From: Vicugna pacos
Lineage: Eukaryota > Chordata > Mammalia > Artiodactyla > Camelidae
Direction of reading: 5' to 3'
NCBI RefSeq assembly: GCF_048564905.1
Contig: NC_132993.1
Span: forward strand, 79,143,001 to 79,207,000
DNA: 64,000 nt
Positions 37,501-46,949 of this stretch are shown piece by piece. Position 1 is the first letter of the stretch. The number at the start of each line of letters is the position of its first letter. Below the pieces are notes generated by a model that saw nothing but the letters and a program-made list of their open reading frames with translations, was not told the DNA's origin and did no database searches. A program made the position numbers and the translations under genes.

Positions 37501-40500
37501 TCCATTATTTCATTTAAATTGTACCTCTTATGATCATCTCTAGCCTCAGTTCAGCATTTCTTATTTCCATTTCTGCAACAGCCTCCTGTCTGTCCACCTC
37601 AGTCGCCTTCTCCCACCCAGACACAGGAATGCCATATTAAATAGAACAATCCCATTGTTCTGGGAGTTCCTCGTGACCACCCTGTGATGTAAAAGCCTCA
37701 TTAGCCCTGTTTTAGAGGTGAGCAGGCTGAGGCCCGGAGAGGTGAGGTGGTTTGTCCAGCATCACACAAAGAGTAAGAAGGTGGAGCTAGGATTTGAACC
37801 CCAGCTCCTGTACTAGAGTCCACAGGCATAGCTGATAAATACACAGCCTTCCAGTACTCATGAAAATGCAAAGTTGATCATGTTACTCTCTCTCCTAAAA
37901 GCCTTCAGCAGCACAAAGGATTAAGGAAATCATTGGATCCTTAGCCTGGCAGAAAGCACCTCCTCTTACCCGGTTGTCCAAGCTTGCTTCTCATCCCTCA
38001 CCTTGTGTGCCGTTCTCAGCTCTCTGAAAATACACCAAAACCCTCAAGCCATTGTGCCCCTTGTTTGTTGCACTCTTGACGTGACCCTCTGCAATCCTAG
38101 TCTCCACTCACATTCAGAAGGCTTCTCCCCACCCCCAGCCCCACCCCGGCTCCCGGCAGGCATAGGAGGTGTGTCTTTTGCCTCATGTTCATCAGATCTC
38201 TCCCACAACTCTGCTGTCCTGTATTGACTGGCCTGAACTGATAGTCTTTGCCAGTGACTTGGCCTGTTTCTGCCAGTGGGATAGAAACTTGAGTTAGAGA
38301 CTACATGGTTTTTTATTCCCAGGATCACGCTTAGTAAATACTTTAAATGCACACACGCACATACACACACAATATAACAGAACAGACTCCAGGCAGAAAG
38401 AGCCACATGGATGTCACAGGCACAGCAGTGTGGCATAGCGTATCAGGGAGTCTCGAAGTAACTGATGTGCCGGACAATAGGGGTTGAATCTAAAAGCAGT
38501 AAAAAACACAAGCATGTAGAGTCAGATGAAACAAAGATATGGATTAGCAGAAAAGCTGTTTCTCAGCCAGCAGAAGCTAGAATAAGTATTAAACTTTTCA
38601 TTGCCTCACTGTAAGGACGGTTTCATCGAGATTTTTGTACATCACAGGGCTAGTTCTTTTTTTTTTAAAAAAAGTTTTCAAAAAGCTTTTGTATAGCTTA
38701 GATTTTCCTAAGACTAATAAAATTTCTTAGCACTAATGTACTTTTTAATTAGAAGTTCCGAGCACAGGATGACATGAGTACCACTGGAGGCATTTTTCAA
38801 AAGTAATCAGTTGGCCTCATCCTTTGACTTTTACCACCACCTAGTGGCATTTGGAAGCATTACCGCTTCATTGAATTAGGAAGCCAAACAAAAACACTTG
38901 CAGTGTCCCGCTGGGTGGCTGCCTTGTGTAAGACAAGGTGCGGATTAGTAGTGAGCAGAGTGTTCAAAGTGATTTGTTTTATTATAGTATTATAGGTTCA
39001 TTGTCTGAATGTTCAGCGTAGGAAAGAATTACAATTAAAGACTATTCTTGGAATTCGTGTGCCTAGAAAAGATCTTCCTTTAAAGCTTTCTCATTAGGTC
39101 AGCGGACGAATGTTAGTCTTTCAGCAGCAGAAGTTGGAAGCTTTTCGCCCTGACACAGCGCTGATTGGCCCCTAGTAAATAAGAGGACATCTGGGGCCTG
39201 CCTTGCCTGTTGGCTTTTGTCTGTCTTTCTCTAGCACCTAGTATACTGACTGGCACGTGGTAGACCTGTTTTCATCCCAATTTTTATTATTTCCTTTATT
39301 CTGCTTGGGTTGGGTTTAGCTTGCTCTTCTGTTTCATCATTGATTTAAGATCTTTCTTCTTTTCTGATACAGGCCTTTAAAGCCATTAAATGTCCCCTGG
39401 CAGTGCTTTGGTGACATCTTGTAAATGTTGGTGTTGTGTTTTCGTGTGCTCCTTGGTTTTCAGCTTGGTTGCCTGTGATGTGTCTACATGTTGGTCTCTT
39501 GGTTTATATCCTGGTCAGGATTAGATATACAGGTTAGTGGGGATTTTTTTTTAACAAATTTTAGGTGTTTTGACCATTATGTCTTCAGACATTTTTACTG
39601 ATTCTTTTTATTTCCTCTTCTCTTTTTCTGGGAGTCCCATTACATATGTTGGTGTGTTTGATGTTACCTCATAAGTCTCTGAGCTTTTTTCAATTTTTCT
39701 TTAGACTTTTTCTCTCTGTTATTCAGATTGGATAACTTCTGTTCCCCTGTCTTCAAGTTTACTGATTCTAGCTTCTGCCAACTTGAATATTCTCTTAACA
39801 CATGTATTTTCTATTTAACTTCAGTTACTTTTTGCTCCAGATTTTTTTTAAAATCTGTTTATTTTAAATTTCTATCTCTTTGAGAATCTCAATTTATTGA
39901 CATATTGTTGTCATTCTTTCCTTTAATTCTTTAAGCGTGACTTTTTTCCAGTTCTTTGAACATATTTGTAGTCATTGCTTTGAAATCTTTGTTGAACAGA
40001 ATTGTCTGGACACACGCAGAAAGTTTGTTTTGAGTTGTGGTATTTGTTTTATTTTTCTTCTCAGGGTAATCATACTTTGCTTCTTCTTTGCCCCTCGTAT
40101 CATGTTTTTATTGAAAAAAATTTTTTGCAAATATATCGCAGCAAGTGTAGATTCTGAATTTGCTCCAAAAGGTTGCTGATACTGCTGTTTGCTTAGAAAA
40201 TTGTGTGGGCTGAATCTGTGAAATTATGTCCCCTGTGGTGTGTGGCTGTTGATGTCTCTTCTCAGTTGTTTTCCTTTTAACTCTTTTATTTTTAAGCCTA
40301 GCTTCCTAGGGCTCCCCTCTGTGTCTACATAGCTTGGTGGTAGCCAGTGATGGGACAGCCTTTGTGGTCAAGCACCTTGATTGAGACTTCCATCCTCGGT
40401 CAGATGAATATTTGTGTACAGTGGATAACACATTCAAATTGCAGGTGGTTTTGAGTCTTCCTCCGCTTGGACTTTTGGCTGAATGTTTTTGCATCTCTTC

Positions 40501-42724
40501 TGCAAATGCTCACAGCCCCATGGCCGCCCAGGCTAGCGTGGGCTCTTTTGGGTTTCCGTCGAGCGTGCACACAGCTTCAGCCAAGCACGTGCTTGCTACG
40601 GCCGTGACCATAACCTCAAACCAGCAGAGCCTCTGGCCCTGCTCGCTGTCACACACTGAGTTTGTCCATCAGTTCATGATTTTCTCACACCTCACCTCAA
40701 ATTAAATCAGCTCCTTCAGCTGTGTGAATTTGCTGCCCATCTTCATGGCCCGCTTTACCCAGGAAGAACCTTCGTGCCGTGGAGCCAGGTGTTGGAAGCT
40801 GGGGGAGGGATGGGAGCAGCTGCAGGAAGGAGCCACACTGTTCTTCCCCAGACTCTGCAGTTTTTCAAGCGCAAACACCGCTCGCATAGCTGTAAGCTTT
40901 CAGTCAGTTCCCCAGCACTGGCTTGGTTGTGGTGTTCATCGTGTCCAGTTTTATAGTTGCTTTTCAGGGAGAGGATTTGGTGAACTCCTCTCTTGACTGT
41001 AGCCAGAAGCCCTTGCTGGCATACACTTTTAATCTATGGAGAGCAGATGCATATTATGTTTTAATTTAAAGTTTGACTTTATTTGGGACTCCCAAATAGC
41101 CCCAGGCCGTGACAGTTGCTTGTTGCCGGCAGCCTGACCGGGGGGGGGGGGGGGGGGGCGGGGGGGGGACAAGAAGGCTCGGTGTGACCGTCTTCCTTAG
41201 ACTTAGACTCCTGGTGAGAAGGCAGTTAAACCGCCCGGCGTCCCATGATTTTCAGCAGCTTAATAGGCTGGAAAGTGAAGCCTTCCAACCACTTATACCT
41301 TTATCTGTTTTTTTACCACACTCTTATCCTGAGCTCTGTGACATTTACGGGGTTGCGATGTGAGACACAATCTTTCCTTAAGGTTCTCAGCTGCTCATTC
41401 TCCTGTACAGATTTGTTCTTGGCTATAATCCAGGCAGACGTTTTCTTAAGAAAAAAAAATGTCCTTTTTGCAGTGTGTTATCTGACAGCAGATAAGCACC
41501 AGTGGGGCTGGCAGCTTCTGTAGGTGAGTAGGTTATATCCTGACCTGCTCCCTCGCCGTCCTCACCACTCCTTTCTTTAGTTCCCTTCCCTGGTGATGAG
41601 AGGAATGCACACTTGTTACACAAACGTGCAAAGAACAAAAAGAAAAGATCACTATCCTTCAAACTATGCAGCAGCATCAGTGTTGGCTGTTTAGTTTCTT
41701 TCCTTTTACTTTTGTGTTTGTCATTTGCATAATTGTGAACATACTACCTGTATTATATAGATCTTGTTTTAAAATTAAAAAGTCACTTTAAGTTTATTGT
41801 AGAAAGTTTGGAGTATCCAGAAATGTATGTAAGTCACCTGGTTATTTTTTTCTAGTCTTACTGATTTGCACGTGTATATTAAGTTTTTTTATTGTTATCA
41901 AATATGATCTTACAGTATATTTTTCATTACATATTTGCTTTTACTTTCCAGCATATGCATTTCCCATGTTATATACTATATACACATAGTTTTTACATGG
42001 GTGCAAGATATTTCATAGAAATTATAATGACGACTTAATTTTTCTTCCACTCTCAGACGTTAGATTTTTCTTCTCATTTTTAGAAGGAAAATCTTCATAA
42101 TGGAAAACAGTATTATTTCCTCAGGGATATATCCTAAGGATATTAACCCAGAGTGGAATGACTGGGTGACATTCAGGTGACACTCACGCAGATTGGCTGT
42201 AACAGTGACCACTGGCAACAGCACAGGAAGTTGGCCATCTGTTTTGTCCCCCAGCCAGCACTAGGAATCCCTCATTGCTCTCTCTCACTGAATACAGCTA
42301 TTTTTCAAAATACGTAGATTAAATTATTTATACTCAAAGATATTTGCATTTGAAAAATAGGTAAGCTTTTCAGGCAAAGAGTAGAGGAGGAAGAACAGTG
42401 GATATTAGTTCTCGGTCCACATGAATATTTTTAGAAGTACATAAGAGAAATCCATCTTGACAGATTAGTGCAATTGATAGGTCCTGTTTTAAAGATTTTC
42501 CTCCTGTAAGATGCACAACAAACTATTTTACAGTTTTAACCTAAATCTCTCTTGGATTAAGCATATGTATCTCTCATTTAAAATGTTACGCAGGTATAAT
42601 TTTAAAGAAAGTGTTGCTGTAATTGAACGCAGTACTTTTCTCCCTTCCCCTTCCCCACCATCTAGGATCTGAAAATGAAGCTGAAGAAAAGCAGGACAGT
42701 GAAAAGCCACTCTTAGAACTATGA
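25344..42724 (+). CDS. STARD3NL: STARD3NL (MENTHO), late-endosomal MENTAL-domain protein, 7 coding exons
   Basis: Coding exons are 25344-25568, 30093-30170, 32823-32900, 34780-34833, 34932-35049, 37001-37096 and 42666-42724. All have GT/AG borders and compatible phases, and together they give 235 residues; human STARD3NL has 234. The product is a late-endosomal membrane protein that binds cholesterol and tethers endosomes to the ER through VAP proteins. It matches human STARD3NL closely from MNPLPEDVENALTG to EKPLLEL. The MENTAL domain has four hydrophobic segments at about 55-74, 98-118, 122-143 and 152-172. A phospho-FFAT-type motif, QFYSPPE, is at 207-213 in an acidic tail. Unlike STARD3 there is no START domain. 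The start was chosen by homology; it has A at -3. Compared with the recalled human tail there is one extra residue (GSENEAEE against GSEEAEE). No frame damage is seen. Confidence 0.96.
25828..26043. mobile_element. hAT-type MITE (CAGGGGTTGGCAAACT family)
   Basis: Ends CAGGAGTTGGCAAACTG and GCTGATCTTTG are the decayed inverted termini of a common non-autonomous hAT family; the middle reads AATAAAGTTTTATCAGAACA. A related copy in the opposite orientation lies at 21823-22005. I do not name the exact subfamily. Confidence 0.75.
26311..26440. mobile_element. hAT-type MITE fragment
   Basis: CAGTACTGCCTAATAGAAAT and AAATTCATTTTAATAATATG are typical of another old non-autonomous DNA transposon. One end is missing. 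Confidence 0.6.
26441..30092 (+). other. STARD3NL: STARD3NL intron 2, rest
   Basis: No gene seen. A GC-richer patch at 27985-28300 gives overlapping chance frames on both strands. A MIR lies at 28470-28620. Confidence 0.5.
28470..28620 (+). mobile_element. MIR fragment
   Basis: MIR 3' half: TTGTGAGGATCAAATAAAGA. STARD3NL intron 2. Confidence 0.6.
30093..30170 (+). CDS. STARD3NL: STARD3NL exon 3
   Basis: The acceptor is tccctag and the donor ttt|gtaagt. The exon is 78 bases, phase 0 on both sides, and codes residues 76-101. This is the lumenal loop (VNGGIENTLEKEVVQYDYYS) and the start of transmembrane segment 2. Confidence 0.95.
30613..30648. repeat. Perfect 16-bp inverted repeat with 4-base loop
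   Basis: Arms TCATCTTGGGAAACAG and CTGTTTCCCAAGATGA enclose TCAG. STARD3NL intron 3. Confidence 0.95.
30885..31110 (+). mobile_element. MIR
   Basis: Near full-length MIR: GAACAGTGGTTAAGAGTAGG, then GTTTCCTCATATGTGAAATG. STARD3NL intron 3. Confidence 0.75.
32167..32345 (+). mobile_element. MIR
   Basis: Well preserved: GCATAGTGGTTAAGAGCCTG, then GGGTTCAGATCCTGGCTTCC. STARD3NL intron 3. Confidence 0.85.
32823..32900 (+). CDS. STARD3NL: STARD3NL exon 4
   Basis: The acceptor is a long T run followed by atatatag, and the donor is gcg|gtgagt. The exon is 78 bases, phase 0, and codes residues 102-127 (LLAVFRFKVLILAYAVCRLR, then HWWAIA), the rest of transmembrane segment 2 and the turn into segment 3. 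An 18-bp tandem repeat lies just past its donor. Confidence 0.95.
32933..32980 (+). repeat. 18-bp tandem repeat, about 2.6 copies
   Basis: The unit CAGGGCTGAGGCTCAYGG begins 33 bases past the exon 4 donor of STARD3NL. Confidence 0.85.
33300..33470 (+). mobile_element. L2 LINE 3' end
   Basis: Decayed L2 tail ending CCTCAATAAATATTTATGGA, in STARD3NL intron 4. Confidence 0.6.
33471..34779 (+). other. STARD3NL: STARD3NL intron 4, rest
   Basis: No gene seen. A moderately GC-rich stretch at 33540-33860 is open in several frames but shows no recognisable protein. Confidence 0.5.
34232..34268. repeat. (GT)n(AC)n microsatellite
   Basis: A GT run followed directly by ACACACAC, then GCGTGTGT, so it can self-pair. 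STARD3NL intron 4. Confidence 0.9.
34780..34833 (+). CDS. STARD3NL: STARD3NL exon 5
   Basis: This small exon of 54 bases, phase 0, codes residues 128-145 (LTTAVTSAFLLAKVILSK), most of transmembrane segment 3. The acceptor is gtctttcag and the donor aag|gtacgg. The intron after it is only 98 bases. Confidence 0.93.
34932..35049 (+). CDS. STARD3NL: STARD3NL exon 6
   Basis: The acceptor is tgtccttccag and the donor aaca|gtaagt. The exon is 118 bases and ends in phase 1. It codes residues 146-184 plus one base, covering transmembrane segment 4 and the start of the C-terminal cytosolic tail (KVLPQEAEEEN). Confidence 0.95.
35050..37000 (+). other. STARD3NL: STARD3NL intron 6
   Basis: Apart from the SINE at 36058-36195, nothing recognised. 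Confidence 0.5.
36058..36195 (-). mobile_element. Camelid tRNA-derived SINE (Vic-1-like)
   Basis: Read on the - strand the head is GGGGGAACGCATAGCTCAAG, followed by the A and B box regions and a TAAA-rich tail. It lies in STARD3NL intron 6. Confidence 0.9.
37001..37096 (+). CDS. STARD3NL: STARD3NL exon 7
   Basis: The acceptor is tctcttctag and the donor gcag|gtaaaa. The exon is 96 bases, phase 1 on both sides. It carries the tail segment RLLIVQDASERAALIPGG and the FFAT-like core QFYSPPE. Confidence 0.95.
37500..38230 (+). mobile_element. L2 LINE fragment with a MIR inside
   Basis: L2-like phrases (CAGCCTCCTGTCTGTCCACC, GATCATGTTACTCTCTCTCC) lie on both sides of a reverse MIR at about 37640-37830. 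STARD3NL intron 7. Confidence 0.6.
37640..37830 (-). mobile_element. MIR
   Basis: Reverse MIR with GAGGCCCGGAGAGGTGAGGT and GGATTTGAACCCCAGCTCCT, nested in L2 sequence. Confidence 0.8.
39380..40180 (-). mobile_element. Old LINE-1 5' region fragment
   Basis: T-rich sequence with phrases typical of reverse-oriented L1M 5' regions (CTCTGTTATTCAGATTGGAT, GTTTACTGATTCTAGCTTCT). It lies in STARD3NL intron 7. Confidence 0.5.
41140..41168 (+). repeat. Poly-G tract
   Basis: A run of 19 G, one C, then nine G, in STARD3NL intron 7. Length is likely uncertain in sequencing. Confidence 0.9.
41690..42180 (-). mobile_element. Old LINE-1/HAL1-like fragment
   Basis: A decayed reverse-oriented LINE-1-like pattern, including GGGATATATCCTAAGGATAT and a following GGAATGACTGGGTGAC. 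It lies in STARD3NL intron 7. Confidence 0.45.
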
Positions 42725-42741
42725 GTGACACTTATGTTAAA
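42666..42741 (+). CDS. STARD3NL: STARD3NL exon 8 (last coding exon, stop at 42722-42724)
   Basis: The acceptor is accatctag. The frame reads GSENEAEEKQDSEKPLLEL then TGA. Seventeen bases after the stop a good donor (aaa|gtaagt) appears, so the exon most likely splices on to a 3'UTR-only exon at 44114. The stop lies so close to that junction that nonsense-mediated decay would not be expected. Confidence 0.9.
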
Positions 42742-43567
42742 GTAAGTCTTTGAAAATGAAACAGTAACAATGCAGGAGCTAGATATGGAACCTTTCTCTG
42801 AGATTGAAAGTAAAATTCAAAAAATGTGAGTGGGATTATATAGTTATATTTCTCCTATTTACATAAATTTGTCAGACACATTTTATAATGTAAAATTTCT
42901 GAACATTTTCTAGCTATAAGTTTGCAAAGGATGAAAATAATGCACAGTCCCAAATTCCTAATAAGGATGACGCAGTTCATTTCTGTTGCCAGACTGTCTC
43001 GGGGTCAGACTTTGTGTAATGACGACCCTGACTCGTGAGTGCTGGGGGGCGGCAGTCCTGGGAGGCTGCCACTGTTACTGTCTGGCACGCCCTCGAGGGC
43101 TGTGACGCTGGAGGGGGAGTAGCTGGGCCAAGGCCGCGGGGCTGGCGGGGGGCAGAGCCGGGATGCAGCCCAGCCCCACCTGGTACCAGGATCTGTGCTG
43201 GCCCAGCACTGGGAGGGCTCTGGAGTGTCTCGGAGCTTCTGAGATGAAGGATGTGGTCCAGTCACAGCAGGACGGCTGGATGTGCCTCCAGGGGGACCCG
43301 TTGTTAAATCCCTGTAAATCTCCAGAGAAAACATTTCACCCTCAGAAGCACAAGCAAATAAACAGCAAGGAAATTGTCATAGCAGGAACTCTGCCTAACT
43401 AACCCCAGAAGGGAAAGGAGAGTAGACTTTAAAAGTTCATATTATAAGAAAAAAATCACTTGTAACTATGTACAGTGATGAATATTAACTAGACTTATTG
43501 GCCATTTCATAATACATACAAATATTAAATCATTATATTGTATAACTGTAACTAAAATAATGTCATC

Positions 43568-43704
43568 TCTTTTTTTTTTTTTCTGTAGCAGGGGTAGGTA
43601 ATTAGGTTTTATTTATTTATTTTTAGAGGAGGTGCCGGGAATTGAACCCAGGACCTCGTGCATGCTAAGCATGTGCTTTACCACTTGAGCTACACCTCCC
43701 CCCC
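43568..43704 (-). mobile_element. Camelid tRNA-derived SINE (Vic-1-like)
   Basis: Reverse orientation, beginning with a T run (the A tail) and ending at the GGGGGGAGGTGTAGCTCAAG head. It lies in STARD3NL intron 8, between the last coding exon and the 3'UTR exon. Confidence 0.92.
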
Positions 43705-44113
43705 AATTACATCTCCATAGAAAATAACAATGAAATGAAATGTAAAAGCAGGGAAAGCAGTGCACTGATTCAGAGCAGGTGGGCGGCCGGCACAGGGGCA
43801 GACTGGTCGGCAGAGGCAGCCGGGGCCCAGGGGCTGGAGGTCCTGTGCTGCATCCATGGTACCCAGCACGCGTCAGCCCCGTCCTCCCACAGCAGTGTTC
43901 GACATAAGACAAAATCTGGGCATGTGAACAGTAGATCCTTATCTAAATTACCTTGAAATAAATTCTTGTGTGGCCTTAACCACGGTCTTCCAAATGTCTG
44001 TAACACAGCCCACCTTTAGTACCTAGACTTTGTTGTTAACACACAAGGCAAAGTGCAGCATTTTGCCTTTTACACTACATCTCAAATGTTTCTGTGTTCT
44101 CTCTTTTTCTAAG

Positions 44114-44605
44114 TGTGAAAAACCGTCTTTGAAAGTCACCAGAGGGGAAAAAGGACTGGGGATGGATTCTCCCTTTTGAACGTTGAAATGGTGACATCCA
44201 CTGCTGGCGTTGTTGGACGGCTAATAGAGAATTTATTTATTGTAATACCTCACAGACATTGTACCATAACCACATACATGTAGCGGCCTGCCTGAGGCTG
44301 GAAAGGTAATGTCATGCTCCACCCTGTGTTCAGTGAGACTGAGTCTGATCTGTTCATGAACAGTTGCAGGAAACTCTCATGCTGTGTTCCTAATCAAAAG
44401 ACTTCTTAATATATTGGAATAACACTTTTTTAGTAAGCAAATGTCTTTTTATTTTGATTTGCCAAATGGAATTTTATGTCATGTCTCAGATTTCTTTTTG
44501 TATTTCTTTTTTAACATCCTACATTTCCCTTGTGTGTTTTAACTCATGCACATGTGCTCTTTGTACAATTTTAAAAGGTAATAAAATCCAACATATCAGA
44601 ATGAT
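44114..44605 (+). other. STARD3NL: STARD3NL terminal 3'UTR exon (inferred)
   Basis: A pyrimidine-rich acceptor (tctctttttctaag) ends at 44113. The sequence runs without recognisable repeats to a canonical AATAAA at 44580-44585, followed by a T-rich stretch typical of a downstream element. No coding potential is seen. The 3' end near 44605 is an estimate. Confidence 0.65.
44580..44585 (+). terminator. STARD3NL: STARD3NL polyadenylation signal AATAAA
   Basis: This is a canonical AATAAA with T-rich sequence 20-50 bases downstream. It is the first clear signal on the + strand after the last coding exon and the inferred 3'UTR acceptor. Confidence 0.65.
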
Positions 44606-46087
44606 GAGTTTTATTTTTCCTGTTTTACTTTATATATTTGGCCTAAAGAGTTGGAATTACAAAAGGGGGGCAGAGGGATTGTAAATACATATGAAAAGTC
44701 ACCAAAAATTGTATCTTCCTCTTAGAAGTTTGCTCTAAAATAGCTTGAATACTCGTATGTTGAACCTACTCTACGAAATCATTGCCATCATTTTCCCTTG
44801 TGTTCAGCTAATTTGAATTAAAATGAACTAAATTATATTGTGAGTTGTTTTTTCAAAAACGTGGTTAGTCCCCTTAATGCGCCATGGGAAGGCAGCGTGC
44901 CTATTAATTTTCTTTCACTTTCCATGTGTCATTCCAAAAAAATTCAACTGTGTGTATTGGTACTGGTGCTGGGCTGGGTGGGACCTGGCCACTTGTGCTG
45001 ATCAAATCACCTCCAGCATGCTTGTTCTGAGACTGGCCCTGGTGACAGAAGTGCAGCCCGGAGGCTGCCTGGAGGCTGGGCTCTAACCAGGAAGAGCTTC
45101 TGACAGGGAGGAAGGGGGGAGGAAAAGCCCCAGGGCCTGACCTTGGGACTAAAAGCCCAAGAATGCAGCGGTGTCATGGCAGTGGGACCGTCCTGTCTCA
45201 GGAGCGGGCTCGCATCTGCACCAAGCCCAGAGACGGCGCCTCAGCCCGACGTCGGTGTGTGACTTTAACCTGAGGACAAGCTCCCAGCCGTCATGCTGGG
45301 CTGAACCTGTGGGACCGGCCAGTCCTATAGGAAGCCCAGGCCCCCCCAGATGTTGGCTCTCAGAGCAGAGGAATGAAGTGTATGATTGAATGTGCCCTCA
45401 AGTCAGACAGTGAGAACCTGAATTGTTGGTCTCAGCAAGAGAGCTTTGTTCCTCTGGGACAGGACAGACTGAGCCCGTGGGCCTGGACCCCTCTCTGTCC
45501 CCTGCTGGGTGTGATGGGAGATTTGTTCTTCACACTGACGTTGCAGAGCAGCCCCCTGCTGATTCACCATCACACTGTGATCCGACTTACTGTCCTCTCT
45601 GAAGCCTTGCTCAGGCTGACTCTGAGGCCATTTTGTCCCTTTAGGGGGACTCATGTGACTCAGTACAGGACGTTTAGTTGCACAGGTGAGCCCAGGGCCT
45701 CCGTATCTCTGATCTTGTGAGGAACAAAGCACAGCACTGTTGTCACTCCTGCAGTCTGGCTGTGCTGCTGGGTTCAGGGGAGCGGATCCTGTGTCACCCC
45801 ATCCCCACCGAGAAGCTGAAACCAAGAAGTAGCAGCCCCAGTGACTGCGCCTCCCAGGAGAGGGCAGGTTGCTGGTGGAACGTCAGGGGCCGTCCTGGTG
45901 CTGCAGGAAGTCCTGTCTGCTCTTTGCTTCAGAACAGGGTCCTGAGCGTGCACGGAAGGTGCTGCATCCAAAAGTCCCGGGCATGAGGCTCCCACCTCAC
46001 GTAGGAGCCAACTGGAGGGACAGGTAGTGGGAACCCCGCCCCGCGGCCTGAGAGTGTGTTTCATAGCAATTCCGTGTGTGTGCAGGG
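44606..46087. other. Intergenic block past STARD3NL, GC-rich from about 44940
   Basis: No gene recognised. 45403-45825 is open for 140 codons on the - strand and neighbouring frames are open on +, but no domain or homologue comes to mind. Confidence 0.4.
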
Positions 46088-46246
46088 AAATTTCCTTCCC
46101 ATTAGCTGTGGCCCTTTGAAAGTGAGCCGAGTTGGTTGTGGTTTAACTGTTGTTATTTTCTTAAGACACCCCAGCCACCCCGTGCACAGTGTCAAACAAT
46201 ATGGGCGGCCGGTTTGACTTTGATCATTTTCCACGAATCAACCACA
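46088..46246. promoter_or_regulatory. Candidate TRG 3' enhancer core
   Basis: This cluster of lymphoid motifs lies about 5.1 kb past the TRGC stop. It holds a kappa-B-like palindrome (GGAAATTTCC), TGTGGC at 46107-46112, CTTTGAA at 46114-46120, an overlapping RUNX and MYB composite (TGTGGTTTAACTG) at 46137-46149, CTTTGATC at 46218-46225 and AACCACA at 46240-46246. RUNX plus MYB pairs are known core elements of the TCR delta enhancer and the mouse TCR gamma enhancers. The human enhancer lies a similar distance (about 6.5 kb) past the last constant gene. The region is not recognisably a repeat. Function is inferred. Confidence 0.5.
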
Positions 46247-46949
46247 TTTAACAGAGCACATGAACAAAAGAAGCCTGAGGAAATGAAGCAACATGAGCCA
46301 TACCAGTGCCTCCTGCCACTCATGCTGTCACCTCCACCACCACTGCCTCTCCCCTCCCCTCACCTCCCAGGTCAGGGCAGCCAGGGCGAGTAGGGGACGG
46401 AGTTGCTAAGAAGGTGGAAACCATGGGAGACACTGCCTAGCAGTGCCCTGGAGGGGAAACCAGCTGCGCAAAACCCCCAGTGATTTGCAAGTTTCCTCTC
46501 TTGGCTTCTATGCTTCCCCAGTGCAGAAATCGTTCGATATGTCTCAGATGAGTCCCAGCTATTTGGGCCAAAGCATTCTGATCAAATTTAAAAGAATCAA
46601 AGTGTCGCTCTAAATTTGATTTCATCTGTCTTGTGTCTGGTTGGTTTTATTTTGCATCCAAATGGGAACCTCTGTTTGGTTTCCAAAAGAACTGGTTTTA
46701 CAGAAACTTAAGTGGATTGTAACCCAATAAAACAGCCTTCCCAATTTTAATCGGAACATTGTTTTAATTCTAATACTTGAAAAGGATTTTTTTTAAATAG
46801 GATTCATTAGAGAAAACAGAAAAATATACAGTCAGTTATTTTTTCACAAACAAATAGCTCATGCAATGAATATTTTGTTTTATGCCCGTGCCTGCGGAAG
46901 TGCCCAGACACACATATAAGTGAGGGTCATACTTGTTAGTGTTACTACT

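Larger units (their letters stand above)
38231..42665 (+). other. STARD3NL: STARD3NL intron 7, rest
   Basis: Holds the LINE-1 fragments and the poly-G tract listed separately. The stretch 40300-41000 has several short frames but nothing recognisable. Confidence 0.5.

Noticed and set aside
45403-45825. Possible V-segment pseudogene, because CACAGTG occurs on the - strand near 45575
   Set aside because: No nonamer at 12 or 23 bases, no framework Cys or Trp pattern, and the wrong side of the constant gene.
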